Assembly (NCBI GenBank): GCA_029568995.1
Contig: JAKPYU010000796.1
Location: forward strand, 1-34,054
DNA length: 34,054 nt
DNA from: Candidatus Omnitrophota bacterium
GTDB taxonomy: Bacteria; Hinthialibacterota; Hinthialibacteria; Hinthialibacterales; JAKPRU01
Direction of reading: 5' to 3'
A model generated the notes under the pieces. It saw only the letters and a program-made list of their open reading frames with translations, made no database searches and was not told the DNA's origin. Below are positions 1-9,100 of this stretch, in pieces. The position numbers and the translations under genes were made by a program. Position 1 is the first letter of the stretch, and each line of letters opens with the position of its first letter.

Positions 1-11
1 TGAATCACGGT

Positions 12-353
12 TCAGACTTCTTCCGCCGAATGCACGAATCCCAACTGAACTCTCACTGCTCGGTCGATTTGCCGCATGTCCTCGCGCGAGAGTCTTCCCA
101 CCTGGTTCAAGAGACGTTGCTTGCTCACCGTTGTGAGCTGGTCCGCCATCGCCTTGTTGCGTTGATTGTTGAGCGTGATGTATGCCTCACTGGGATACAG
201 GCGTGCAACATTCGTGGTAAGAGGGACAACTTGGACACGGTTCAGATACCGATTCGATGCGTCATTGCTGACAATGACGGCAGGTCTTTTTTTTCGGGCC
301 TCGCCGCCTATGGAGGGATCGAAACAGACCCACCAGACCTCACCTCGGTTCAT
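12..353 (-). CDS. mazF: MazF/PemK-family toxin (endoribonuclease)
   Basis: This 113-residue protein has the full length and look of a MazF/PemK toxin, a small beta-barrel ribonuclease that cuts mRNA until its antitoxin neutralises it. Visible family marks are the opening RGEVWWV, the loop [14 protein letters not shown] (conserved basic residues and Arg-Pro-Ala), and VVPLTTN, which carries the conserved Thr region of the active site. The ATG at 351-353 lies inside the last codons of the upstream antitoxin gene (14-base overlap), so the two are probably translationally coupled and transcribed from the promoter at 604-632. Nothing looks truncated. The family assignment is firm; RNA target specificity cannot be read from the sequence. 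Confidence 0.9.
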   Translation of the reverse strand: MNRGEVWWVCFDPSIGGEARKKRPAVIVSNDASNRYLNRVQVVPLTTNVARLYPSEAYITLNNQRNKAMADQLTTVSKQRLLNQVGRLSREDMRQIDRAVRVQLGFVHSAEEV

Positions 354-570
354 CGCTTACGTCTCCGACGGTTGCCTCCGACCACTCCAGGGCCTCAGTT
401 TCACGGTCTTCGTCCTGCGCCATTTCCGCATAAGCGCGCTCCATTTCCTCATCCAAAACATGAGGACGAACAAGGTCCTCAATGAAACGGCTGATTCTGC
501 CGGAGCCGATTCGACTGTGAAGCCCCGCATAGACTTCCTCTCCAACGGTGATGGTCAATTTCCTTTGCAT
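340..570 (-). CDS. MazE-type antitoxin (ribbon-helix-helix-like)
   Basis: A 76-residue protein that starts [17 protein letters not shown] and continues with [16 protein letters not shown]. This is the pattern of ribbon-helix-helix-like antitoxins encoded just before MazF toxins: a short beta strand, two helices that would bind DNA as a dimer, and an acidic tail ([17 protein letters not shown]) expected to wrap around the toxin. I chose the ATG at 568-570 because homology begins there and a strong promoter lies just upstream. The same frame stays open to 933, but that extension runs through the promoter and a hairpin repeat and is not protein-like. It overlaps mazF by 14 bases. By analogy with the family it probably represses its own promoter. 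Confidence 0.85.
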   Translation of the reverse strand: MQRKLTITVGEEVYAGLHSRIGSGRISRFIEDLVRPHVLDEEMERAYAEMAQDEDRETEALEWSEATVGDVSDEPR

Positions 571-586
571 GGCTCGTCCACCCCAT

Positions 587-613
587 ATACGTATTTTACA
601 CGTATTATACGTA
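587..613. promoter_or_regulatory. Candidate operator repeats at the toxin-antitoxin promoter
   Basis: Three copies of the core ACGTA occur at 589-593, 600-604 and 609-613, the first within the perfect palindrome ATACGTAT (587-594). They overlap or follow the -10 box, so a protein bound there would block transcription. Antitoxin autoregulation of this kind is usual; that these repeats are the site is inference. Confidence 0.5.
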
Positions 614-632
614 GGAGTCCGACACTTGTCAA
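604..632 (-). promoter_or_regulatory. Sigma-70-type promoter of the toxin-antitoxin pair
   Basis: On the minus strand there is a perfect TTGACA (627-632), a 17-base spacer and a perfect TATAAT (604-609), about 34 bases before the antitoxin ATG at 570. This is the best consensus promoter in the window. Confidence 0.8.
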
Positions 633-670
633 AATGGGAGACCGCCCGCACACGGCGGAATCCAAGCAAG

Positions 671-697
671 GCGGCAGCTGAGCTGCCGCACTCCAAG
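671..697. repeat. Dispersed hairpin repeat, family A, copy 1
   Basis: GCGGCAGC (671-678) and GCTGCCGC (682-689) form an 8-bp stem with a 3-base loop, followed by CACTCCAAGG. The same stem-loop with the same flank recurs at 18932-18957 (opposite orientation) and 19057-19084. It sits between the toxin-antitoxin promoter and the end of the large repeat protein. Confidence 0.75.
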
Positions 698-701
698 GGC
701 G

Positions 702-723
702 CTTCAGCCCCGAAGGGGCGAAG
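702..723 (-). terminator. Possible hairpin terminator after the 1317-residue protein gene
   Basis: GCCCC-GAA-GGGGC with outer CTTC/GAAG pairs forms a strong hairpin about 40 bases past the stop codon at 761-763. There is no clear U-tract, so it may be a repeat or a transcript-stabilising structure rather than a true intrinsic terminator. Confidence 0.3.
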
Positions 724-760
724 TATGCCAGCGAAAAGCAGCACCCCGGACACGCTGGAT

Positions 761-3700
761 TTACTCAAGAACGAGACGCGCATTCGTGATATTTTCTTCG
801 CCGACTTCAACCGATTGTTTCTTGCTGACCCCGATGGAATAGCGGGAGGACCATATTTCGTATCGGCCCGGTTGGACGTCACTGAACGAGAATACTCCAT
901 ACTCGTTGGCTTGGGTTGAGCGGCGGGGACCATATTTCACAGCACATTGCGTCTTGTGATTCAGCGCGAACGGCAAACCGATCTGCACGAAAGCCCCATT
1001 GGCAGGCTGGCCCCACCGGTCAACCACCCTGCCGGACAAGGTCGCGCCTTCCAGAGAGATGCGCATGAACTTTTCCTCTGCATCACCGATGGAGACATCA
1101 AGAATACGGAATGGTGTATCCGGATTCTCTGCATCTTCCGCTCGCAGAAAAACATAATAATCTCCCGACGGAACATTGGTGATCGAGAAGCGCCCCAGCA
1201 GGTTGGTCGTCGATTCCCAAAGAAGAAACGGATCGGTATCCGCTTTGGGAAAGAACTTGATTTTCTTTCCGATAACCGGCATACCCCGGCTCATAACGAT
1301 TCCCTTCAGGACTCCCCCGCTTTGGATGTCGGGATGGACAATCACGTTCTCAGGAACATCCGATGAGAGTGGGTAGAGCGCCCGGGGGGAATCTCCGATC
1401 TCCAGGAAAACCGAATCGCCCGGCGAATAGTGCTCGGCTTTCGCTCGTCCTTCGGCATCGGTGGATCTGCCGCGCATACTATCATTAAATGGGGGCCAGA
1501 GGACTTTGTATTTTGTGTCGGCCCAGGGCGAACCATCCGGTTTTTTGAGAATAAAGGGTATGGGATTGTGCGGTCTATAGGGAGTCGGTTCCAGGCGAAC
1601 CGCGCCGAGCTGCGTAGTCACTCCTTCCGTCACCGAGACGCAGGTGACGGAAGCAGTCCCCCAATCCGCGTGCAGCATAAGGTTGTATGATCCCTGGGGA
1701 ATGTGGGAGAAAGAGAATGCGCCGTCGGGATTGAGTTCGAACTTTACACCCGTGTACCGGTCCGGAAGATGCACCTGGTTTTGAGGTCGCAAATCCGCGG
1801 TGCTTTGCGGAAAGAATTTCAAATACAGACTATTGTAGTTTCTTGGCGGACCTTCGGCATAAACCCTGCCGACCATTCTTCCCTCTTTGCGAAGAGGAAC
1901 ATAAGTGGTTTTGATTTCAGCCGGTTTCAGATCGAAAGGGCCGACTGCGCGGGCGGCATATCCGGGAGCAAAGACGACGAACTCGTATTTCCTGGTCGGG
2001 AGATTCTCGATCAGGAAAACGCCGCTGGCATCCTTGATGGTTTTCCCGTGGAGGAAGGCCTGCGCTTCCGGCCACCCTTCGCTCCATGAATTGTCCAATT
2101 CTCCCGACAGGGCAATTGTGAATTCGCGAATCGGCTGAAGGGTTTGCGCATCGACCACGGTTCCCGCTAATTTCGGTTTCTCCTGGAGTTCACCGAAACG
2201 GATGACCAGATCGGTTTGACCGGGTTCCACATTTTCAACCGTGACTTGTTGGTCCAGTTTGCTTCCCAACTTGCTTCTTGTCGCTTTCAGGTCGTACGCA
2301 GAATCCTGAAGCATGGCGAAGGAGAATCTCCCATCGCTTCCTGTTCGTACGCCCGGGATTATCCCAATGGATCTTGTTATGGGATAATTCCGGATCTCTT
2401 CGAGACGTTCCTTACTTTTGGCCACCTCTTCAATACTGACCTGGATGCTTTCAAGGGGTGAATCGGTGGAATCCACCACAATCCCGGCAATTGCTCCGAC
2501 TTCCTTTAGGCAGATATTCACTTCCGTGCATTGTCCATCGACAACTTCAATCTCTTCGCTTGCTTCGGGTTGATAGCCATCCATGGCGGCCACAACAGTG
2601 TACTTGCCGGCCTTCAGCGGAGTCGCAGAACGAAATCCCCCCTCTTCATCCGTTTTGACCAGATTCTTGTCCGGTTTTTGTCCGGTGAGATCCAGGAAGA
2701 TGCGACCGTCAATAGATATATACCCAATTACAGGGCAGAAAACCCGCGCTCCGACAATCGGAGTGCCGCTGGCATCGTTCACCCGCCCGGCGATGGACCC
2801 TCCGACGCCCAAGACGATGTCTTTTATGACCGGATTGCTATCGGGCAAAAGGACCGGACCCACCTTGGTTTCGACAAATCCCGATGCGTAGGCAACAAGA
2901 GTAAGACCTTTCTTCCCGGCAGGGTGGCCGGTTGTAGGGAGGCGGGTGAATTTGTACGCACCATCGGATTGGCTCTTGACCTTTCGCTCGTCCCAACAGA
3001 TGACGGCGTCCGAAACCGGCTTGCTGTTTGGATCGAGAACATGTCCCTCGATCAATCCACCCGGGAAAAGTTCCAAGACAATGTCATCCTTTGACTTTGC
3101 AGAGGACAGATCGACAACTTTCACGCAAGGCAATGATCCCCGATATGTCCGTAATGCCAATTCAACACCGTAAGGCTCGCAGAATCCCTCTGCCCCGGCG
3201 ACAAAACCGTGTTCGCAGGCCGACAGATTGTCGAATTGAAACCACCCGTCTTTGTCGGTCTGAACGGTCCTTTTCTTCCAGGTCCAATCCGGTGCTAATC
3301 CGGCACTCCATATCTCCCGGTTTGCGTCCGCACGTCCGCCGCTTGCTGCCGTGCGGGTCACTTCCGCATCCGGGACGGCCTCCCCGTTATCGGCGCGAAT
3401 GACCCTGCCTCGGACTGTCCGAGGTGAGGCGAGAGCCAGCGTCAAACCTGTTTTTGAGGCACTCTCTTCGAGATGGACGGTTTCGCAGGTTTCCTTCTCC
3501 CGGTTGGGACGTGAAGGATCATCGACCACCCCGAATCCTCCCCCAACAGAGACATAACCATCTTTTGATGCGGCTACCGTGTAGTAGTTATCCGGCAAGC
3601 CGGTGAATTGAAAAGACCCGTCGATTCCGCTTGAGGTCTCCGCGAAGTCGGATATACGAGTTGTCTGGGGATCGCAAACCAGTCTCACCCTTGCATCCGA

Positions 3701-4714
3701 AATGGGCAGCCTGGTGTCGTGGTCGATGACAGTCCCGCTAATGGAGCCTGTGCCGGTCGACTCGGAAACATCGTAGCCCGCCGCTTTCAAATCGAACACT
3801 CGCGGATCGATTGGATTGAAAGACAACTCTGTGATATCACTTCGGTGCGTTAACCTGCCGTCAGCGTAAGTTTCCGTTCCCTTCAGGAACCACTGACCGC
3901 CTTCGACGATCTGAAAGGTGATCTCCAAACGTGTGCCGAAGTTCCGGTCGGGTCTGCTACAGATCATCTTCCTGGGAGCGAATCCCTCGGCTGTTCTGTA
4001 ATAGCCTTCGGGAAACTCCCAAACTGCGTTGCCGAAGAGACTCCGGTCGGAATAAAAATCCAACGGCGCGATGCCTTCCGCACGCAGGAGAACAAAGGTC
4101 TTCGGGTCTATGCACCAGCGGACTCCGCTGAAGGTATGCGAAAGATGCCCACCATAATCGACATAGCTGGCGTTGATCTCCGCCATGCCTTCAAAATCGG
4201 GAGACTCCAACACGGGACACTCGATGCCCTCGATCATGCGGGTTCCGGCGATATGCAGGGATCTGGGCATCGGTCTCCCGACCGCTTCCAGGATTAGACA
4301 ACGGAACCCCGATGCAAGGCCAATTCCGGCCATGTTTCCGAGAGTCCCCGGTCGTGTGTATCTCAGGATTTTCTCCCCCAGACTATTCGTATAGACATAA
4401 ATGCCATCGACGTATATCCGCTTTTGCAGATGACTCGAAGGATCTCCTTGTATTCGCATCCGATTCGGATTCCGGTACCAGACGGTGGTTCTGGCTCCCG
4501 GATGGCCAGAGGCCAAAGTCCCTTCCTGTATCGTATACGTCACATCCCACAATCGAGGCTCCAGCCATGACCGGTTGGCTTCGACGACTCTTTGCCAGAT
4601 CGCCTGCGCGTCCCGGATATCCGGCTGTTGACTGAAGACGGGAAAGGAATAGAAGAGAACCGGAAGAACAACAAGAATTGGGTAAAACTGAAGAAATCTG
4701 TGCAGCTGGATCAC
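761..4714 (-). CDS. Exported protein: LolA-like domain plus about ten carboxypeptidase-regulatory-like repeats
   Basis: A 1317-residue exported protein. I chose the GTG at 4712-4714 because GGAGG lies 5 bases upstream (4720-4724); a TTG at 4741 in the same frame has no such site. The N terminus is a signal peptide (hydrophobic FYPILVVLPVLFYSF, cleavage near VFSQ). Residues of about 30-310 resemble LolA/outer-membrane lipoprotein-sorting proteins (TTVWYRNPNRMRIQGD, then a long antiparallel beta pattern). From about 323 to the end there are roughly ten beta-sandwich repeats of the CarboxypepD_reg type, with repeat starts such as GSISGTVIDHD, GGLIEGHVLDPNSKPV, GSIAGRVNDASGTPI and ATLSGRVVDRWGQPA, and ends such as G.F.F..LP.G.Y. 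Repeats of this kind usually serve as stalks or binding modules. No peptidase or other catalytic domain is visible. A periplasmic or surface structural or binding role is inferred. Confidence 0.85.
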   Translation of the reverse strand: MIQLHRFLQFYPILVVLPVLFYSFPVFSQQPDIRDAQAIWQRVVEANRSWLEPRLWDVTYTIQEGTLASGHPGARTTVWYRNPNRMRIQGDPSSHLQKRIYVDGIYVYTNSLGEKILRYTRPGTLGNMAGIGLASGFRCLILEAVGRPMPRSLHIAGTRMIEGIECPVLESPDFEGMAEINASYVDYGGHLSHTFSGVRWCIDPKTFVLLRAEGIAPLDFYSDRSLFGNAVWEFPEGYYRTAEGFAPRKMICSRPDRNFGTRLEITFQIVEGGQWFLKGTETYADGRLTHRSDITELSFNPIDPRVFDLKAAGYDVSESTGTGSISGTVIDHDTRLPISDARVRLVCDPQTTRISDFAETSSGIDGSFQFTGLPDNYYTVAASKDGYVSVGGGFGVVDDPSRPNREKETCETVHLEESASKTGLTLALASPRTVRGRVIRADNGEAVPDAEVTRTAASGGRADANREIWSAGLAPDWTWKKRTVQTDKDGWFQFDNLSACEHGFVAGAEGFCEPYGVELALRTYRGSLPCVKVVDLSSAKSKDDIVLELFPGGLIEGHVLDPNSKPVSDAVICWDERKVKSQSDGAYKFTRLPTTGHPAGKKGLTLVAYASGFVETKVGPVLLPDSNPVIKDIVLGVGGSIAGRVNDASGTPIVGARVFCPVIGYISIDGRIFLDLTGQKPDKNLVKTDEEGGFRSATPLKAGKYTVVAAMDGYQPEASEEIEVVDGQCTEVNICLKEVGAIAGIVVDSTDSPLESIQVSIEEVAKSKERLEEIRNYPITRSIGIIPGVRTGSDGRFSFAMLQDSAYDLKATRSKLGSKLDQQVTVENVEPGQTDLVIRFGELQEKPKLAGTVVDAQTLQPIREFTIALSGELDNSWSEGWPEAQAFLHGKTIKDASGVFLIENLPTRKYEFVVFAPGYAARAVGPFDLKPAEIKTTYVPLRKEGRMVGRVYAEGPPRNYNSLYLKFFPQSTADLRPQNQVHLPDRYTGVKFELNPDGAFSFSHIPQGSYNLMLHADWGTASVTCVSVTEGVTTQLGAVRLEPTPYRPHNPIPFILKKPDGSPWADTKYKVLWPPFNDSMRGRSTDAEGRAKAEHYSPGDSVFLEIGDSPRALYPLSSDVPENVIVHPDIQSGGVLKGIVMSRGMPVIGKKIKFFPKADTDPFLLWESTTNLLGRFSITNVPSGDYYVFLRAEDAENPDTPFRILDVSIGDAEEKFMRISLEGATLSGRVVDRWGQPANGAFVQIGLPFALNHKTQCAVKYGPRRSTQANEYGVFSFSDVQPGRYEIWSSRYSIGVSKKQSVEVGEENITNARLVLE

Positions 4715-4886
4715 GACATCCTCCGCTTCCGAAGATATCAACCTGCGTCCGGGTAGAATCTGCGATTTCCCAGATATGCTCGCTTTTCACTTCCAAAACG
4801 GGTGATTGGAGGAAGATGTCACGCATGGAAGTCCGATATCTCTCACAACATACGGAACTTACACTCCTGAGAAAGCTCGCCAGCAA

Positions 4887-4992
4887 CCGTCATTGCGAGC
4901 GAAGCGTGGCAATCTGGCTGTTCGAACGAGCGAGCCTGAGATCGCCACGTCGCAGCCCTTCGCAGACTCCGGGCGGCTCCTCGCGATGACGG
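4887..4992. repeat. MITE-like inverted-repeat element of the CGTCATTGCGAG type
   Basis: The ends CCGTCATTGCGAG (4887-4899) and CTCGCGATGACGG (4980-4992) are inverted copies with one mismatch. Inner arms GCGAAGCGTGGCAATCT and AGATCGCCACGTCGC also pair. Elements with this terminal sequence are known as dispersed repeats in several unrelated bacteria. No protein is encoded inside. Confidence 0.7.
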
Positions 4993-5261
4993 GTCATCGC
5001 CGTTCCGCGAGGTCATGCTTTTTTGATCCCAATCACCGGCTCCGCCGGAGTCGCGCCAGGAAGGTCTGATAACCAGTTCATGAAAGCGCTTTTCGGATTG
5101 AGTAGGACGCCGCATAAAGACAGCACACCCTGTTCCACCAACTCCAATCACCCGTCAGTAGAACCCCCATCACTGCGCGAGATACTTGACCCGATAGAAA
5201 CACATTCCATCGGTAAAGCAATTCTATCACGCCAGCATGGGGGTGTATATAAGGAAATGTA

Positions 5262-5320
5262 TTCCGCAATCCGCAATCCGCAATCCGCAATCCCCAATCC
5301 GCAGTCCCCAATCCGCAATC
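5262..5320. repeat. Tandem heptamer tract (AATCCGC unit), copy 1
   Basis: About eight head-to-tail copies of AATCCGC, some varied to AATCCCC or AGTCCCC, end four bases before the HD-GYP stop codon (5324-5326). A shorter tract of the same unit lies inside a coding gene at 29793-29826. There are no spacers, so this is a simple tandem repeat and not a CRISPR array. Confidence 0.85.
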
Positions 5321-5323
5321 GGT

Positions 5324-5935
5324 TCATCCGCTCCGGTAAACAGCCAGGATCTCGTCCAGCCATTCGACGAACAGGCCGACGATGGCCGGATCGAAATGCG
5401 TCCCGGAACTCTCGCGAAGGATCTGGATACTTCGGTCGATGGGGATAGGTTCCTTGTAGCATCGGGTCCCCACCAGGGCATCGAACACATCAATCACAGA
5501 GATAATCCTCGCTTCCAACGGGATCTTGTCCGCCTGAAGCCCCGATGGATATCCGGCTCCATCCCAGCGTTCATGGTGGCTCAACGCGATCCGCGCCGCC
5601 ATGCGAACCAAGGGGGCATCCGAATCCCCCAGGATCTCCGCGCCGACAGATGTGTGCCGTTTCGAGATCTCGAATTCCTCCGGCGTGAGCGGCCCCGGCT
5701 TAAGCAGAACCGTTTCCGGCACAGCGATCTTGCCGATGTCATGGGCCAGGCTGGCATGTCCGAGCATGGCCACCTGGGATTCCATCCAGCCGATATGCCG
5801 CGCGATGACCTGGCTGCACAGGCTGATCCGCCTCAAGTGGACAGGGACATCCGGATCGCGGCACTCCGCCACACAGGCAAGCCGGGTCAGGAATTCCGTC
5901 AGGTGACCGTCTGAATCGTGAGGTTCGCTTCCCAT
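5324..5935 (-). CDS. Stand-alone HD-GYP domain protein (probable c-di-GMP phosphodiesterase)
   Basis: A 203-residue protein made almost entirely of one HD-GYP domain, a metal-dependent phosphohydrolase that typically breaks down cyclic di-GMP. Metal ligands and signatures are present in order: the HDIGK motif in LAHDIGKIAVP, a conserved His in KRHTSVGAEIL, HH in ALSHHERWDG, the GYP motif in DGAGYPSGL, and a late Asp in SVIDVFDAL. It lacks the receiver, GAF or membrane domain usually attached to HD-GYP, so the signal input is unknown. The ATG at 5933-5935 has only a weak ribosome site. It diverges from the NHL protein gene across a 264-base gap. c-di-GMP commonly controls type IV pili and surface attachment, which would fit the pilus genes further on, but that link is inferred. 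Confidence 0.88.
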   Translation of the reverse strand: MGSEPHDSDGHLTEFLTRLACVAECRDPDVPVHLRRISLCSQVIARHIGWMESQVAMLGHASLAHDIGKIAVPETVLLKPGPLTPEEFEISKRHTSVGAEILGDSDAPLVRMAARIALSHHERWDGAGYPSGLQADKIPLEARIISVIDVFDALVGTRCYKEPIPIDRSIQILRESSGTHFDPAIVGLFVEWLDEILAVYRSG

Positions 5936-6064
5936 GGTGAGCGTATTCTAGGTCGTCCGGTGCAGAAGGAATACCCAAGCCATGGGGGAGAACAGGGCCG
6001 TTCCCGCCGTTTTTTGGCACTTTGTATATCTAAAGATCCTGGAGATCCAGACGATAATCGTAGA

Positions 6065-6088
6065 AAGTATGTGGGACGCCGCATACTT
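6065..6088. other. Hairpin in the HD-GYP / NHL intergenic region
   Basis: AAGTATG (6065-6071) and CATACTT (6082-6088) form a 7-bp stem around a 10-base loop, in the 264-base gap between two divergent genes. It may be an operator or an RNA structure in the leader of the NHL gene. I could match it to no known riboswitch. Confidence 0.3.
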
Positions 6089-6199
6089 GCACTGTATTGG
6101 ACTGCTTCTTGAGGCCGCTATATCGGGGCGCGGCAATGGCCGGTGGGATGGATCCCGCCGCCCAGGGACGGGGTGAAATCCTGTGCAGGAGACATGCGC

Positions 6200-9100
6200 A
6201 TGTACGCCGCCGCCCACCCCCAATCTTATCCCCGTCCGTGGATGCACTCTATTCTCATCGTATTCCTGACGACCCTCTTCCTTCTCTGGGCGGCCCACGT
6301 TGCCTCCGGCCAGACACCGAATTCCTATTCCATATTGAATTTTGCCGGGGCGGGGATTGCGGGATTCGCCGGGGATGGTTCTCCGGCAGTCGAGGCCCGG
6401 TTCAATACCCCCTGGAACGCCGCCGTCGACCCCGACGGGAATGTCTTCATCGCAGATCGCGACAATAACCGCATCCGCCGGATCGACCGGCGAGGCATTG
6501 TGAGCACGTACGCGGGCAACGGATTCGCCTCCTTCTCCGGAGACGGCGGACCCGCCACCGATGCTTCACTCAACAAACCGAAAGGCGTCGCCGCACTGTC
6601 GGACGGCTCCATTCTCATTGCGGATACCGACAATCATTGCATCCGCAAGGTTGACCGCGGTGGGATCATTACCACCTTGGCCGGAATCGGACGGTTTGCG
6701 GGTGTCGGCGGTGAGGTCGTCCCCGCCACGGAAGCGCTGTTCAAAATGCCCTCCGACCTTGTGGTAGATGCTACCGGAAATGTGTATGTCGTGGACAGCT
6801 CCAATTTCCGAATCCGTGTAGTCGATCCATCCGGCGTGGTTCGAACTATCGCCGGTGTGGGGGGAACGGAGTTCGGCTATGCGGGGGACGGCGGACCCGC
6901 CACGGAAGCATTGCTGCTTTATCCATCCGGCATTGATCTCGACAGCCAGGGCAACATCTACATCGTGGACCAATTCAATAGTGTCGTCCGAAAAGTCGAC
7001 ACAAGCGGAATCATTACAACCATCGCCGGAATCGGCCAACAAAACGGATTCTCCGGAGACGGCGGACCGGCGACGCAAGCCAAGATGACCTATCCGCAGG
7101 ATGTGTTGATCGACGATCTCGGAAACATCCTGATCAGCGATTACAAAAATCACCGCATTCGTCGCGTAGACCCGAGCGGAACCATCGAAACCATCGCCGG
7201 GATCGGTAAGAACGGCTATTTCGGCGATGGCGGCCCTGCTCTCCTGGCGTGGCTCAATAATCCGGTTGGACTCGTACTGTACAGCCAGGACAGCTTTCTG
7301 GTTGTGGATTCTCTGAACCACCGGGTCCGGGAAGTCACGCTCCGCGATCTGTCCCAGACTCCGACACAGACTCCAACCTCCACACGAACACCCACCGCGA
7401 CAGCGACCAGTACGCCGACACCCCGACCATCGAATACACCCACGAATACACCCACCCCGCTGCCGGTTAACCAGCTGGCTCCCGGCATCAGCGCGGGCCG
7501 AACCGGGGTTTATTACACCAATACAAACCGTGTGTATATTCCGGTGGAACCGAAACAGGGAACGGTTCGCGTCGTTCTTTCCTCTACCGAGAACGGCAGC
7601 GGTCCCCTGTCGGTCAATGACACGCTGGCTCTGGACGTTACACGACCGGACGGAACCATCGCAAATGCAACCGTCACATTCAGCGCCGCTAATCCCATCC
7701 GACCCGCGGAAAATGTCACCAGCCTTTTCCAGAAAGGCGAACACCTAGTCACCATCCGCCTTTCCAACCTGACAACGGACACCGGAACCGAGCCGCAGAC
7801 GAATACGGCGGTCTGGGTGGCGTTGCTGCTGGCGCCGGAAATCCGCAATATTCCCGACTTGCGACTGACCGTCGGCGAAGACCTGACAGCCGCACTGGAT
7901 TTGGATGACTATGTTATCGATCGGGATTCCGGTCAGGCGGGACTGAAATGGACTTACGAAATAAAGGGAACGGTTCGTGACCTCACCATTAACGATCAGA
8001 ATGTGATCTCCGTCCGCGCTGCCGCAACTCCGACGGAAGGGTCCATTATTTTCAGAGCGACCGATGGCGTGTTCTCGGCGAGTGATGAAGTGGTTGTGAA
8101 AACATCTACTTTCCTGATCGACCCCTTCATGAAAGATCCCGCGCCCCTGTTGGAGGATTACTGTTTCATTACGCCGTATTCCATGTACAACCAGATGCTT
8201 CCGAACGGCGTGTACGCCGCGGATATTCCATTCTCCGCGACATTCACAGGCGGTCTGGGCCTGGAAGCCGCGAATATCGCGCGCGGTCAAGCTTACTTCT
8301 TCAGTACGTTCCCCGGCGGATTGGTCGAGAACCCGCTGCCTGTCAGTCTCCGCGCCTACCGGATGAACAATCGAAGAGACCGGGACGGGGCGCTGATTTA
8401 TGTATCCTCCTGCATTCCGCCGATTGACGGCGATGCGGAAGCCGATTACGATTTCTCCGCGCTCACACTCGGATCGACCTCCTGGATGGTGGGGCTGGGG
8501 GGCGGCGGAACAGCCCGTCTGGGCGATGTTCCTCTCTCTCTTGATCCGCTGGCTACAGACGGCCATGGGTTGCTGGTCACGGTCGCACCCGGAAAGAGCG
8601 TCCTCCTGATGACACCGTATATCGACACGGGAGAGGGCACAATTACCATCCAGGGATATTTCGCGGCAGAGAATCCCGCGGAACCCCGCGATCTGCCGGA
8701 TATTTCCATCGGATTGTTCGCCGACAGCTCCAATCTTTCCATCAATACGATTACTGCCGACGAGATCAAAGGCGGCGGGCAGTATCAGCTCGTTACCAGT
8801 ACCTACGACAGCCCCACGGATCTCCTTCAGGGAGTTATCCAGATTTCCGCCCGACCCTATGCTCGCTCAACCGCGTACGTCTATATCGACAACATCCGTG
8901 TCTACCGCAGCGCACGGAAAACGGACCGCGCCCTGGGAAAAACCGAGATCAAAACCGCGCCGTTCGATGGAACATTCGAGTCCGTTCTGCTGGGACTCGG
9001 AGACATGGTACAGATTGACCCGACGAATACGAGCGGAGGAGAGGCCTATCTTACTCTGCTGTACAACCATGATCTGTTTGCAGGTGGTCGGTCGCAATCG

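Larger units (their letters stand above)
4715..5323. other. Non-coding, repeat-rich interval
   Basis: No convincing gene in about 600 bases. It holds the 106-base inverted-repeat element at 4887-4992, a CCGGC/GCCGG-type hairpin near 5036-5050 and a heptamer tandem tract ending next to the HD-GYP stop codon. Several frames are open, but they read straight through the repeats and resemble no protein family. Confidence 0.7.

Noticed and set aside
571-933. N-terminal extension of the antitoxin to 197 residues
   Set aside because: It would run through the perfect promoter, the ACGTA repeats and two hairpin repeats. Homology begins at the ATG at 568-570.
4742-5151. Small open frames in the repeat-rich interval
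   Set aside because: They read through the inverted-repeat element and carry no ribosome sites or family signatures.
5236-5255. Archaeal-style TATA box (TATATAAG)
   Set aside because: The gene set is clearly bacterial and no plus-strand gene begins at the right distance.
5262-5320. CRISPR array
   Set aside because: The units are 7 bases head to tail with no spacers and no cas genes nearby; it is a simple tandem repeat.
6110-6199. Cobalamin or c-di-GMP riboswitch upstream of the NHL gene
   Set aside because: Short stretches (GGTGAAATCC, GGGACGCC) recall riboswitch motifs, but the required conserved boxes and pairing order are absent.
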